Shown in pieces: positions 1-5,395 of a stretch of 10,056 nt of DNA. The stretch is taken from contig JBBASJ010000065.1 of the NCBI GenBank assembly GCA_040399325.1, forward strand, positions 1 through 10,056, given 5' to 3'. Below the pieces are notes generated by a model. It was not told where the DNA came from and made no database searches. It saw only the letters and a program-made list of their open reading frames with translations. Origin of the DNA: RGUW01 sp040399325 (GTDB lineage Bacteria > Cyanobacteriota > Cyanobacteriia > PCC-6307 > Cyanobiaceae). Position numbers and translations under genes: made by a program. Position 1 is the first letter of the stretch. Each line of letters starts with the position of its first letter.

Positions 1-11
1 TGTTGTACTGA

Positions 12-437
12 TCAGGGCAACACCTCCAGCCGAAGCAGCCGGGCGGCCTGGTTCAGCCGTCGGTCGTAGCAGGCAAAGGTGACAGGCTGTTCTGACGTGA
101 GGTGCAACGTATGGGCGGCAGCCAGCTGCACACTGTCGTAAGCCCTGAGCGCGAATCCATCTGCATACCGCCCAGCCACTTCGACAAGTTGCTGGCTGAC
201 TTCGACAATGGTGAATGACGACCAGAGCCTGATCAGCCGTTGACGTGCTTGCTCGATGTCTTCAGCACTGGTTGGATCGTCTCGCTGGCGACGCGCCATC
301 GCTGCCATGGCCTCGGCCCAGGTGATCCTGCAGGCCGCGATCAATCCAGCACGTTCGGTGGCCTGGTGGATCTGAGCGGATTCGGGCTCATCAATCAACA
401 GCTTGACAAGGGCACTCGACTCGCAGAACAGGAGCAC
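12..437 (-). CDS. PIN-domain ribonuclease toxin (VapC-like)
   Basis: This 141-residue protein has the size and layout of a VapC-type PIN toxin, a family of Mg-dependent endoribonucleases that cut tRNA, rRNA or mRNA when the antitoxin is lost. The acidic residues expected for the metal site are visible: E6 in CESSALVKLL (Asp in most relatives), E42 in TWAEAMAAMARR, D101 in RAYDSVQLAAA and D125 in CYDRRL. The start is GTG at 437, four bases after the antitoxin stop (TGA GCGC GTG). That spacing and the immediate E-S-S-A-L motif make it the natural start and suggest translational coupling. The pair is a standard antitoxin-first operon. The specific RNA target cannot be read from the sequence. Confidence 0.88.
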   Translation of the reverse strand: MLLFCESSALVKLLIDEPESAQIHQATERAGLIAACRITWAEAMAAMARRQRDDPTSAEDIEQARQRLIRLWSSFTIVEVSQQLVEVAGRYADGFALRAYDSVQLAAAHTLHLTSEQPVTFACYDRRLNQAARLLRLEVLP

Positions 438-441
438 GCGC

Positions 442-735
442 TCAACCCCGGTCTTCGATCACGATTTCACTGAGGAGCTTCCCTTTGCCTTTCAGCTTGA
501 TGGGTGGGGGGAAGACGGGCTTCTGCCCGCTCCAGCTGATCAGGCCAGCATCGATCGCCATCTGCAGCGGATCGGTGGACGTTGCGTCAGCCGGCTTCAC
601 CGCTGTGATGCGCGCGATGGGCTTGCGGTGCGAGGTGACTTCCACCTCCTCACCGGCCTGAACACGGGCCAGCCATTCGGAGAGGTGGGTCTTGAGATCC
701 CGCACCGACACCTGGCTTGCGACCACATCTGCCAT
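442..735 (-). CDS. Phd/YefM-family antitoxin, partner of the PIN toxin
   Basis: The product is a 97-residue antitoxin from ATG 735. The N-terminal part (about residues 6-48, with VSVRDLKTHLSEWLARVQAG and a following HRKPIARI) is the Phd/YefM fold, which binds operator DNA and usually represses its own operon. The C-terminal part, with GLISWSGQKP and ending LSEIVIEDRG, is the flexible segment typical of antitoxins paired with PIN toxins and should wrap the toxin. A longer reading to 783 is possible but its first 16 residues match nothing. ATG 735 has a good AGGTGG Shine-Dalgarno sequence seven bases upstream. Family knowledge predicts autoregulation; the 11-bp repeats around the start codon fit that. 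Confidence 0.87.
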   Translation of the reverse strand: MADVVASQVSVRDLKTHLSEWLARVQAGEEVEVTSHRKPIARITAVKPADATSTDPLQMAIDAGLISWSGQKPVFPPPIKLKGKGKLLSEIVIEDRG

Positions 736-759
736 GACTGAGCCACCTTTGCGACCACA
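717..759. repeat. 11-bp direct repeat flanking the antitoxin start codon
   Basis: TTGCGACCACA occurs at 717-727 (inside antitoxin codons 3-7) and again, perfectly, at 749-759 in the leader. The period is 32 bp, about three helical turns, so the two copies lie on the same face of the DNA. Phd-type antitoxins bind repeated operators at their own promoter, so this is a plausible autoregulatory site. The function is inferred; the repeat itself is seen directly. Confidence 0.45.
743..748 (-). promoter_or_regulatory. Ribosome binding site of the antitoxin gene
   Basis: AGGTGG on the minus strand, seven bases before ATG 735. It is the best Shine-Dalgarno sequence near this gene and decides the start in favour of 735 over 783. 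Confidence 0.6.
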
Positions 760-924
760 ATAGTGGCCATCAGGGCTGCCCACGGCCGCCGATCAGCAGC
801 GCCCCGCCTTTCCCTTTCACCCCCAGTCGCATCCCCACCAGCACTGAGCCAACGCAGTCCTGATCCCCGCCATGCGTTCGCGGTCAGGGCTGGCTACAAC
901 CGGAATACCCCAGCCAACCTCGGC

Positions 925-1863
925 ATGGCCTTCTGGTGGGTCAACCACAAGCAGACCGTCCGCCAGGAAACGGAGGGTGGCTACGTGTGGTCGCCCAAGG
1001 CGAACGCCAACGGTGCACGCAATGCGAGCTACGACAACCTCACCCGCTGCCAGCCCGGTGACGTGGTGTACAGCTACGCCTACGGCCGCATTGGTTCGAT
1101 CGGACTGGTGGAAACAGCGGCGATCACGGCACCCAAGCCGCCTGAGTTTGGCTCCGCTGGCGACTACTGGAGCCAGGAGGGCTGGTTGGTGCGCGTGAAC
1201 TGGCAACCCTTACGTGAGCCCCTGGTGCCGCAAACCTTCTTTGCGTTGCTCCAACCCCTGCTTCCGGAGCGCCATAGCCCGATTAGCACCACCAGTGGCC
1301 GTGGAAACCAAGGTGTATATCTGGCGGCCCTCGACGAGGCTCTGGGATTGCTCTTGCTCAAGCTGATCGAAGACCACGCCGATCCAGCGGTGCACGTTCA
1401 CCTGGTGGTGCTCTCGGATGAGGGCAAAGCCGCCTCAGACCTGCTCGACGACATGCAGGCGTTGCAGGGCGTGCCGATCAGCACCGAACGCGATGCACTC
1501 ACCAAAGCGCGCTTAGGGCAGGGACTGTTTCGCCAGCGCGTGGCGGAGGTGGAGCCGATCTGCCGGGTCACGGGGCTGGCTCGGCAGGAGTTTCTGGTGG
1601 CGAGCCACATCAAACCATGGCGCGACTGCGACAACCGCGAGCGCCTCAGCGGCGCCAATGGCTTGTTGCTCTCACCCCACATCGACAAGCTGTTTGATCG
1701 CCACTGGATCAGCTTCGATTCAGGCGGTCAACTGATCTGGCAACACGAGGCAGCTGGAGAGGCTCTGCGCTGTTGGGGGATTCAAGGAGTGAACCTGATT
1801 CGGCCGTTCAGCAGAGAACAAGAACAGTTCCTGAGTGCCCACCGTGAAGCACTTCGGAAGTGA
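925..1863 (+). CDS. EVE-like domain fused to HNH endonuclease (putative modification-dependent nuclease)
   Basis: This 312-residue protein has two recognisable parts. Residues 1 to about 95 start MAFWWVNHKQ and continue with GGYVWSPK, PGDVVYSYAYGRIGSIGLVE and GWLVRVNW, a layout resembling EVE/PUA-like domains that hold a flipped modified base in an aromatic cage. Residues 210-263 are an HNH_2-type nuclease: CRVTG (C213), ASHIKPW (H228), N245 in GANGLLL, H252 in SPHIDKLFDRH. All HNH residues are present, so it should be active. EVE-HNH fusions include type IV restriction enzymes that cut DNA with modified cytosine; that role here is inferred. The frame is open back to 763, but the extra N-terminus looks non-native. 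ATG 925 starts at the family motif, with a weak ribosome binding site. It stands alone, divergent from the antitoxin operon. Confidence 0.85.
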   Translation: MAFWWVNHKQTVRQETEGGYVWSPKANANGARNASYDNLTRCQPGDVVYSYAYGRIGSIGLVETAAITAPKPPEFGSAGDYWSQEGWLVRVNWQPLREPLVPQTFFALLQPLLPERHSPISTTSGRGNQGVYLAALDEALGLLLLKLIEDHADPAVHVHLVVLSDEGKAASDLLDDMQALQGVPISTERDALTKARLGQGLFRQRVAEVEPICRVTGLARQEFLVASHIKPWRDCDNRERLSGANGLLLSPHIDKLFDRHWISFDSGGQLIWQHEAAGEALRCWGIQGVNLIRPFSREQEQFLSAHREALRK

Positions 1864-1875
1864 GTCCATGCATAG

Positions 1876-2010
1876 AAGCTTGCAACTGCAAGCGGCTTAA
1901 GGATTTCGTTTGAGAAAGAGTTCACCAACGTTCGCAACCTCACAGCCACCGCCTACGACACCCCGCTGCGCGGCACCGGCTCAGCCGGCGATTCCCTGCT
2001 GCCGACCTGA
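1876..2010 (+). pseudogene. Coding-like fragment without a start, unidentified
   Basis: Between the HNH gene and the DUF4236-like gene, one plus-strand frame is open from after a TAG at 1873-1875 to a TGA at 2008-2010. From about 1903 it reads ISFEKEFTNVRNLTATAY and then DTPLRGTGSAGDSLLPT. Codon choice from 1912 on (GAG, TTC, ACC, AAC, CGC, CTC, GCC, TAC, GAC, CTG) looks like real coding sequence. No ATG, GTG or TTG precedes it, and I do not recognise the family. It may be the internal or 3' piece of a gene lost by deletion, abutting the truncated gene that follows. Confidence 0.3.
1878..1893. terminator. Perfect inverted repeat just after the HNH gene
   Basis: GCTTGCA and TGCAAGC separated by two bases, 14 bases after the HNH stop codon. 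It could form a short hairpin and act as an end-of-transcript structure. There is no T-run after it, so a classical Rho-independent terminator is not supported. Confidence 0.3.
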
Positions 2011-2021
2011 GCTCGATCTCG

Positions 2022-2465
2022 GTGGGCGGCCAGGGTGCTTCGTTCAACATCCCGGTCGCGCGCAGCGGCAGCCCGCGCAGCACCGTGGGGCTTCCCGGTA
2101 CTGGCTTGAGCTGGAGCGTGGAACACACGCCATCCCAGGGCCTGCCCAACAGCCGGCGCCTGCGGCCCGGCCAGTTGGAGGCCCTCAAGCAGGAGCTGTT
2201 GGCCCTGCTCCGGGAGCAGCTGTTTGCCCCGGGATCGGTGGGTGCCCTGCTGTGGAAGCACGGCAGCGTGAGCCGTCTGCTGGCCGATGGCTCGCTGGGC
2301 CCCCGAACCGCGGGGCTGCTGGCCCTGATCGAAACCCCGGAGGCACTGGAGAGCTATCTGCTGCGGGCCCAGAGCCAGGCCGATGCGAAACGCCGCGCCC
2401 AGCGCTGCATCGAGTCGCTGCAGCAAGCCCTGCGGTTGAGCGGCAGCCCGCAGCGGCTTTGGTGA
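2022..2465 (+). CDS. DUF4236-like protein, probably 5'-truncated
   Basis: From GTG 2022 this reads 147 residues. Residues 1 to about 34 carry the glycine-rich DUF4236 pattern: GGQGASFNIP, then STVGLPGTGLSWSVE. In intact relatives as I know them, this follows an N-terminal stretch of roughly 20 residues starting near M-G-(F/W)-R-F. Here that part is missing. Yet the family-like residues continue in frame upstream of the GTG (LSSISV just before VGGQG, from about 2007), so the family match is cut off near 2004-2007. The C-terminal 100 residues are Leu/Ala/Arg-rich and probably helical, with no motif I recognise. The function of DUF4236 is unknown. It may be a remnant or may still be expressed from GTG 2022. 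Confidence 0.5.
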   Translation: MGGQGASFNIPVARSGSPRSTVGLPGTGLSWSVEHTPSQGLPNSRRLRPGQLEALKQELLALLREQLFAPGSVGALLWKHGSVSRLLADGSLGPRTAGLLALIETPEALESYLLRAQSQADAKRRAQRCIESLQQALRLSGSPQRLW

Positions 2466-2596
2466 GCCTGGGCAGCCCCGCCAGAGGCCATCTCGAAACA
2501 GGGAATTGGTCGAGGTGATGGTCTGTGGCACTGCCGGAAACACCATCAGCAAACCCTTGTCCAACCTGAAATCGATATCAACGGTGGGCAGATCGG

Positions 2597-2815
2597 ATGA
2601 AAGGAGAGCTCACAGCTGTGATCGAACCAGCGCCCGAGGGCGGATTCTGGGCCATCTGTGTGGAGATCCCCGGCGCCAATGGCCAGGGTGAATCCATCGA
2701 GGAAGCGAAAGCGGATCTCCAGGCGGCCATTGAGCTTCTGCCTGAGGATCGTGAAGCTGATATCAGTCGTGGCTTGCCGCCGGAGGCCCTGCGCCTGCCT
2801 TTGCAGATCGGGTGA
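2597..2815 (+). CDS. hicB: HicB-family antitoxin
   Basis: This 72-residue protein is the short form of HicB, which binds and blocks HicA. The partial RNase-H-like HicB fold is clear: TAVIEPAPEGGFWAICVEIP (residues 6-25), then GANGQGESIEEAKADLQAAI and the tail EDREADISRGLPPEA. It has no added helix-turn-helix or ribbon-helix-helix domain, as usual for this size class, so how the pair is regulated is unclear. ATG 2597 is preceded by GGTGGG eight bases upstream, an acceptable ribosome binding site. The stop TGA overlaps the GTG start of hicA (GTGA, 2812-2815), indicating translational coupling in the antitoxin-first order. Confidence 0.9.
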   Translation: MKGELTAVIEPAPEGGFWAICVEIPGANGQGESIEEAKADLQAAIELLPEDREADISRGLPPEALRLPLQIG

Positions 2816-3201
2816 AACACCATGATCTGGAGCGGCGGCTTCGCTTGGTTGGATGCCTCCTCAAGCGAGAAGGTGCTTCACATTCCATCTGGATCAATCC
2901 AGCCACTGGGGTGAAGGAAGCCATCCCCCGGCACAACGAAATCAAGGAACCCTTGGCTCGCACAACAATGGGGCCCATAAAGCCAATCGCTCACCATCCG
3001 CCTGGACAGCGACCTGGAGCAGGAGCTCGAGGCCGTCTACGCCGAAACCGGACGCTCCCGCGGAGAGATCGTGCGGGATGCGTTGCGTTGCGCAGGCATT
3101 TGCAGCTCATGCGCTTCGAGCGGTTGCGGCTCCAGGCCCTGCCATTTGGTGAAGCTGCGGGCTGGCTCACCGATGACGACGTGTTGGCTGCTGTTTCCTG
3201 A
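2812..3201 (+). CDS. hicA: HicA-family mRNA interferase toxin with aberrant C-terminus
   Basis: HicA is a small double-stranded-RNA-binding-like ribonuclease that cleaves mRNA. Residues 1-50 match well: KHHDLERRLRLVGC, then KREGASHSIWINPATG with the catalytic His at H24, then PRHNEIKEPLAR. Normal relatives end 10-15 residues later with a helix like K-I-C-R-D-L-x-I-P. Here that helix is gone from residue 51 (about 2962). The frame instead runs on, first out of frame through a ribbon-helix-helix gene and then, after a 5-bp duplication, in frame with that gene's tail, giving 129 codons. The last helix is part of the HicA fold, so activity is doubtful. The GTG start overlaps the hicB stop. Residues 51-129 should not be treated as native HicA. 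Confidence 0.75.
   Translation: MKHHDLERRLRLVGCLLKREGASHSIWINPATGVKEAIPRHNEIKEPLARTTMGPIKPIAHHPPGQRPGAGARGRLRRNRTLPRRDRAGCVALRRHLQLMRFERLRLQALPFGEAAGWLTDDDVLAAVS
2981..3201 (+). pseudogene. Ribbon-helix-helix (CopG-like) antitoxin remnant, frameshifted and startless
   Basis: From 2990 one frame reads LTIRLDSDLEQELEAVYAET and GRSRGEIVRDALR, the beta strand and two helices of a CopG/RHH DNA-binding antitoxin. The match then jumps to another frame, which reads RHLQLMRFERLRLQALPF and GEAAGWLTDDDVLAAVS to TGA 3201, the expected C-terminal part. The break lies at a tandem GCGTT GCGTT (3080-3089); removing one copy restores one continuous protein. Upstream, a TAA at 2978-2980 is followed by AGC CAA TCG with no start codon, so the first codon(s) are lost as well. 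No toxin partner is seen downstream: the next gene is convergent fic. Confidence 0.75.
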
Positions 3202-3291
3202 GTGGCGTGCGGGTTGTCTCGATCCTTGAGCTGGGGTTGATGGACGCGGCTTGATCTGCTGATCTCCAGCCAGCGCGATGCCGTACCTCGA

Positions 3292-4464
3292 TCAGAGCGG
3301 CTCGGTGCCCTCACTGAGGATCGCCAGGTAGGCGTCGTAGGCAAACAGGCGATTGCGGCGACCGCCGGTGATCTCCCGAGCGATGCCCAGGTCAACCAGG
3401 GCCTCGATCGCCTTGCTGGCGGTGGGGAAGCTCAGGCCGCTCAGTTCCTTGAGCTGTTTGGTGCTGGTCAGCGGCCGTCGGCGCAGGGCCGCATAGGCCA
3501 GGCGCACGCTGGGGCCGGATCGGCCCAGGCCCTGCAACCGCGCCTCATCCCTGCGGAACAGCTCCAGCAGCCTTTGGGCCGTGGCCACGGCAGCCGAGGC
3601 GGTGCTCTCCACACCCTCGAGAAAGAAGTCGATCCAGGCTTCCCAGTCCCCGCTTTGGCGCACACCATCGAGCAGTTCGTAGTAGCGACTGCGGTGCTGC
3701 TTGAAGAACAGACTGAGATACAGCAATGGCTGCTGGAGCACACCGGCTTCAACCAGCATCAGCACGATCAGCAGCCGGCCCAGGCGGCCGTTGCCATCGA
3801 GAAACGGGTGAATCGTCTCGAACTGCACGTGGGCGAGGGCAGCGCGCACCAGCACCGGCAGATCGTGCTCACCGTGGTGGCCGCCGTGGATGAACTGCTC
3901 CAGCTGCCCCATGCACGTCTCCACCAGCGCCGGGGGCGGCGGCACGAAGCTCGCATTGCCGGGTCGGGTGCCGCCGATCCAGTTCTGGCTGCGCCGGAAT
4001 TCACCAGGGAGGCGATCGGCTCCACGCCCCCTGGCCAGCAGCCGGCCGTGGATCTCCCGCAACAGGCGACTCGACAGCGGGAATCCCTCTGCCAGCCGAG
4101 CCAGGCCGTGCTCAAGCCCTGCCACATAACTGGAGACCTCCACCACGTCGTCAAACGGAACCCCAGGGGCTTCCTCCAGCTCAAAGAGCAGCAGATCGGA
4201 GAGAGACGACTGGGTGCCCTCGATCTGCGAAGAGAGCAAAGCCTCGCGCCGCACGTAGGCGTAGAGGAACAACTCGGGATCGGGAAGCAGAGACGAGACG
4301 CCATCGAGGCGACCGCAGGCCAACACAGCCCGCTCATGCAGCGCCTGCAGCGGCCCTTGCAGGTGCACGGGCGGATCCGGCGGCAGCGGCGCCGGCACGA
4401 AAGCCCGAACCGCTTCCCCGGCGGTGCTGGTGATTTCGTAACGCCCGGCGGCATCGCGCTGCAT
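3292..4464 (-). CDS. Fic-family adenylyltransferase-like protein, class II, with winged-helix C-terminus
   Basis: Fic proteins transfer AMP (sometimes other nucleotide parts) from ATP to a hydroxyl of a target protein. This one has 390 residues. Residues about 10-95 form a Fic_N region containing the inhibitory motif S78-S-Q-I-E82-G83, which marks class II: the Glu blocks productive ATP binding in the same protein. GEFRRSQNWIGG (154-165) is the usual flap region. The full catalytic motif HPFLDGNGRLGR is at 219-230, with every key residue present. Residues about 320-385 (STKQLKELSGLSFPTASKAI then GIAREITGG) look like a winged helix, suggesting DNA binding or self-regulation. The start is ATG 4464, with no strong ribosome binding site. 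Self-inhibition explains the absence of a separate antitoxin. Confidence 0.92.
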   Translation of the reverse strand: MQRDAAGRYEITSTAGEAVRAFVPAPLPPDPPVHLQGPLQALHERAVLACGRLDGVSSLLPDPELFLYAYVRREALLSSQIEGTQSSLSDLLLFELEEAPGVPFDDVVEVSSYVAGLEHGLARLAEGFPLSSRLLREIHGRLLARGRGADRLPGEFRRSQNWIGGTRPGNASFVPPPPALVETCMGQLEQFIHGGHHGEHDLPVLVRAALAHVQFETIHPFLDGNGRLGRLLIVLMLVEAGVLQQPLLYLSLFFKQHRSRYYELLDGVRQSGDWEAWIDFFLEGVESTASAAVATAQRLLELFRRDEARLQGLGRSGPSVRLAYAALRRRPLTSTKQLKELSGLSFPTASKAIEALVDLGIAREITGGRRNRLFAYDAYLAILSEGTEPL

Positions 4465-4494
4465 GGCTCCCGGCGAACCTTGAATACGTCGCCA

Positions 4495-4530
4495 GCTTAT
4501 TTAAAGGAATGCCCTTTGCCGTAAATAAGC
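4495..4530. promoter_or_regulatory. AT-rich inverted repeat between the nuclease gene and fic
   Basis: GCTTATTTA (4495-4503) and TAAATAAGC (4522-4530) are perfect 9-bp arms around an 18-base spacer, in an otherwise GC-rich region. It lies 31 bases upstream of the fic start and 41 bases downstream of the nuclease stop. It could be an operator or promoter element for fic, for example for its own winged helix, or a hairpin ending the nuclease transcript. Position fits both; the role is inferred. Confidence 0.4.
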
Positions 4531-4570
4531 GCCATCAGCGAGCGTGGATTGGGCGCTTGGCCAACGCGAC

Positions 4571-5137
4571 TCAGATGCTGCGCAAAGCGGTGCCCCTGGT
4601 ATCGCCGGTGCGGAGGATGGCGGGAGCACTCGAGCTGGATCCAGACCTTCGCCGCCCCGCCCGGTACTCCCATGGCCGCATCAGCCCGCTGCTGGCCCCC
4701 CACACCCCCAGCCGCTGCAGCCGGGCCTCGGTCTCCAGCCGGCCGTAGGTCTGCCGGTCGCAACCAGCGATGTACCGCCAATAGACAAAGGCCGCCCCGC
4801 TGGCCACCAGGGCCTGGTTGACGTTGCGCCCCCCACGGCTCAGCTGGGCCACCAGGCGGCCGTAGCGATCGCTGGTGGTGCTGCGCACCTCCACCGCTGC
4901 GCCGAGCGGCAGCAGCGCCTGCAGCTGCGCGCGCGCCTGCTGACCCCAGGGGCTCTGGGCCCTTTCGGGCGCATCGATGCAGGCCAGCCGCACGCTGCGC
5001 ACCTCACCCCCCAGGCGCACCCGCAGTGTGTCGCCATCGCCGATGGAGACCACCGTGGCGCTCTGCGCCAGGACCGGTGCACCCAGCCACAGCGGCACGG
5101 TCCAAACCAGCTGCTGAACCAGCCCCTGACCTGCCAT
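4571..5137 (-). CDS. Exported staphylococcal-nuclease-like (thermonuclease) protein
   Basis: This 188-residue protein belongs to the SNase family, Ca-dependent nucleases that cut DNA and RNA. Residues 1-26 form a signal peptide (hydrophobic core LVWTVPLWLGAPVLA, likely cleavage after A24), so it should act in the periplasm or outside. Active-site residues are all visible: D36 in IGDGDTL, R50, D55 and E58 in VRLACIDAPE, and R94 in DRYGR. GRLETEARLQRLGVW (132-146) matches the family's closing helix. The last 28 residues are Ser/Arg-rich and not part of the domain. ATG 5137 fits the signal peptide; the upstream region is cut by the run of N at 5155, so promoter and neighbour are unknown. A likely job is use or removal of extracellular nucleic acid. 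Confidence 0.88.
   Translation of the reverse strand: MAGQGLVQQLVWTVPLWLGAPVLAQSATVVSIGDGDTLRVRLGGEVRSVRLACIDAPERAQSPWGQQARAQLQALLPLGAAVEVRSTTSDRYGRLVAQLSRGGRNVNQALVASGAAFVYWRYIAGCDRQTYGRLETEARLQRLGVWGASSGLMRPWEYRAGRRRSGSSSSAPAILRTGDTRGTALRSI
4865..4872. repeat. HIP1 octamer GCGATCGC
   Basis: One copy of the highly iterated palindrome GCGATCGC, over-represented in many cyanobacterial genomes, inside the nuclease gene. It supports a cyanobacterial origin but one copy proves little. Confidence 0.6.
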
Positions 5138-5154
5138 GGCTGGATTCTGCGTCC

Positions 5155-5254
5155 NNNNNNNNNNNNNNNNNNNNNNNNNNNNNNNNNNNNNNNNNNNNNN
5201 NNNNNNNNNNNNNNNNNNNNNNNNNNNNNNNNNNNNNNNNNNNNNNNNNNNNNN
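5155..5254. other. Assembly gap (100 N)
   Basis: Exactly 100 N, the conventional filler for a gap of unknown length. Any translation across it is meaningless, and the neighbour relation between the nuclease gene and the radical SAM gene is not established. Confidence 0.99.
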
Positions 5255-5388
5255 CAGCTCGAGCAGCTACTGCGTCAAAAGCCGCTGAGCACCTGGAGCA
5301 AGAGCTGGGGCTCGGGGTCCTGGCGTTCAGCGATACGGTGAAGGCCCGCCTCGCCGACACCGCTGAACCAGGAGACCCTGCTGTTTGA
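5255..5388 (+). CDS. Possible 3' end of a gene cut by the assembly gap
   Basis: One plus-strand frame is open from the gap edge to TGA 5386-5388 and reads AAEHLEQELGLGVLAFSDTV, then KARLADTAEPGDPAV. The composition looks protein-like (Leu/Glu helix, then a Pro/Ala tail). Its stop lies seven bases before the GTG chosen for the radical SAM gene, a normal operon spacing. I do not recognise it, and about 44 codons are too few for a call. It could instead be leader sequence. Confidence 0.3.
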
Positions 5389-5395
5389 GCCGGCC

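Noticed and set aside
770..885. Minus-strand frame ending GALLIGGRGQP before the antitoxin gene
   Set aside because: It is only about 37 codons with no recognisable domain and may be chance coding in GC-rich DNA. I could not support a gene or repeat element.
763..924. N-terminal extension of the HNH protein by 54 residues
   Set aside because: The frame is open but the residues are Pro/Arg-rich and match nothing, while the family motif starts at ATG 925.
1910..2518. Long plus-strand frame of about 200 codons over the DUF4236-like gene
   Set aside because: It is Pro/Gly/Arg-rich, typical of an out-of-frame shadow, and the overlapping frame from 2022 has a recognisable family pattern.
2466..2596. 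Gap between the DUF4236-like gene and hicB
   Set aside because: Short frames here lack starts or similarity, and I found no convincing promoter pair or hairpin.
3207..3254. GTG CGG GTT GTC after the RHH remnant, resembling the first residues (R-V-V) of a PIN toxin
   Set aside because: The frame stops after 15 codons and no D-T-N or other toxin motif follows, so a lost toxin partner cannot be claimed.
3574..4524. Long plus-strand frame opposite fic
   Set aside because: It mirrors the fic codons, is rich in His/Gln/Arg, and has no domain; fic has a complete catalytic motif.
4544..5341. Plus- and minus-strand frames that run through the N stretch
   Set aside because: Translation through 100 unknown bases is an artefact.
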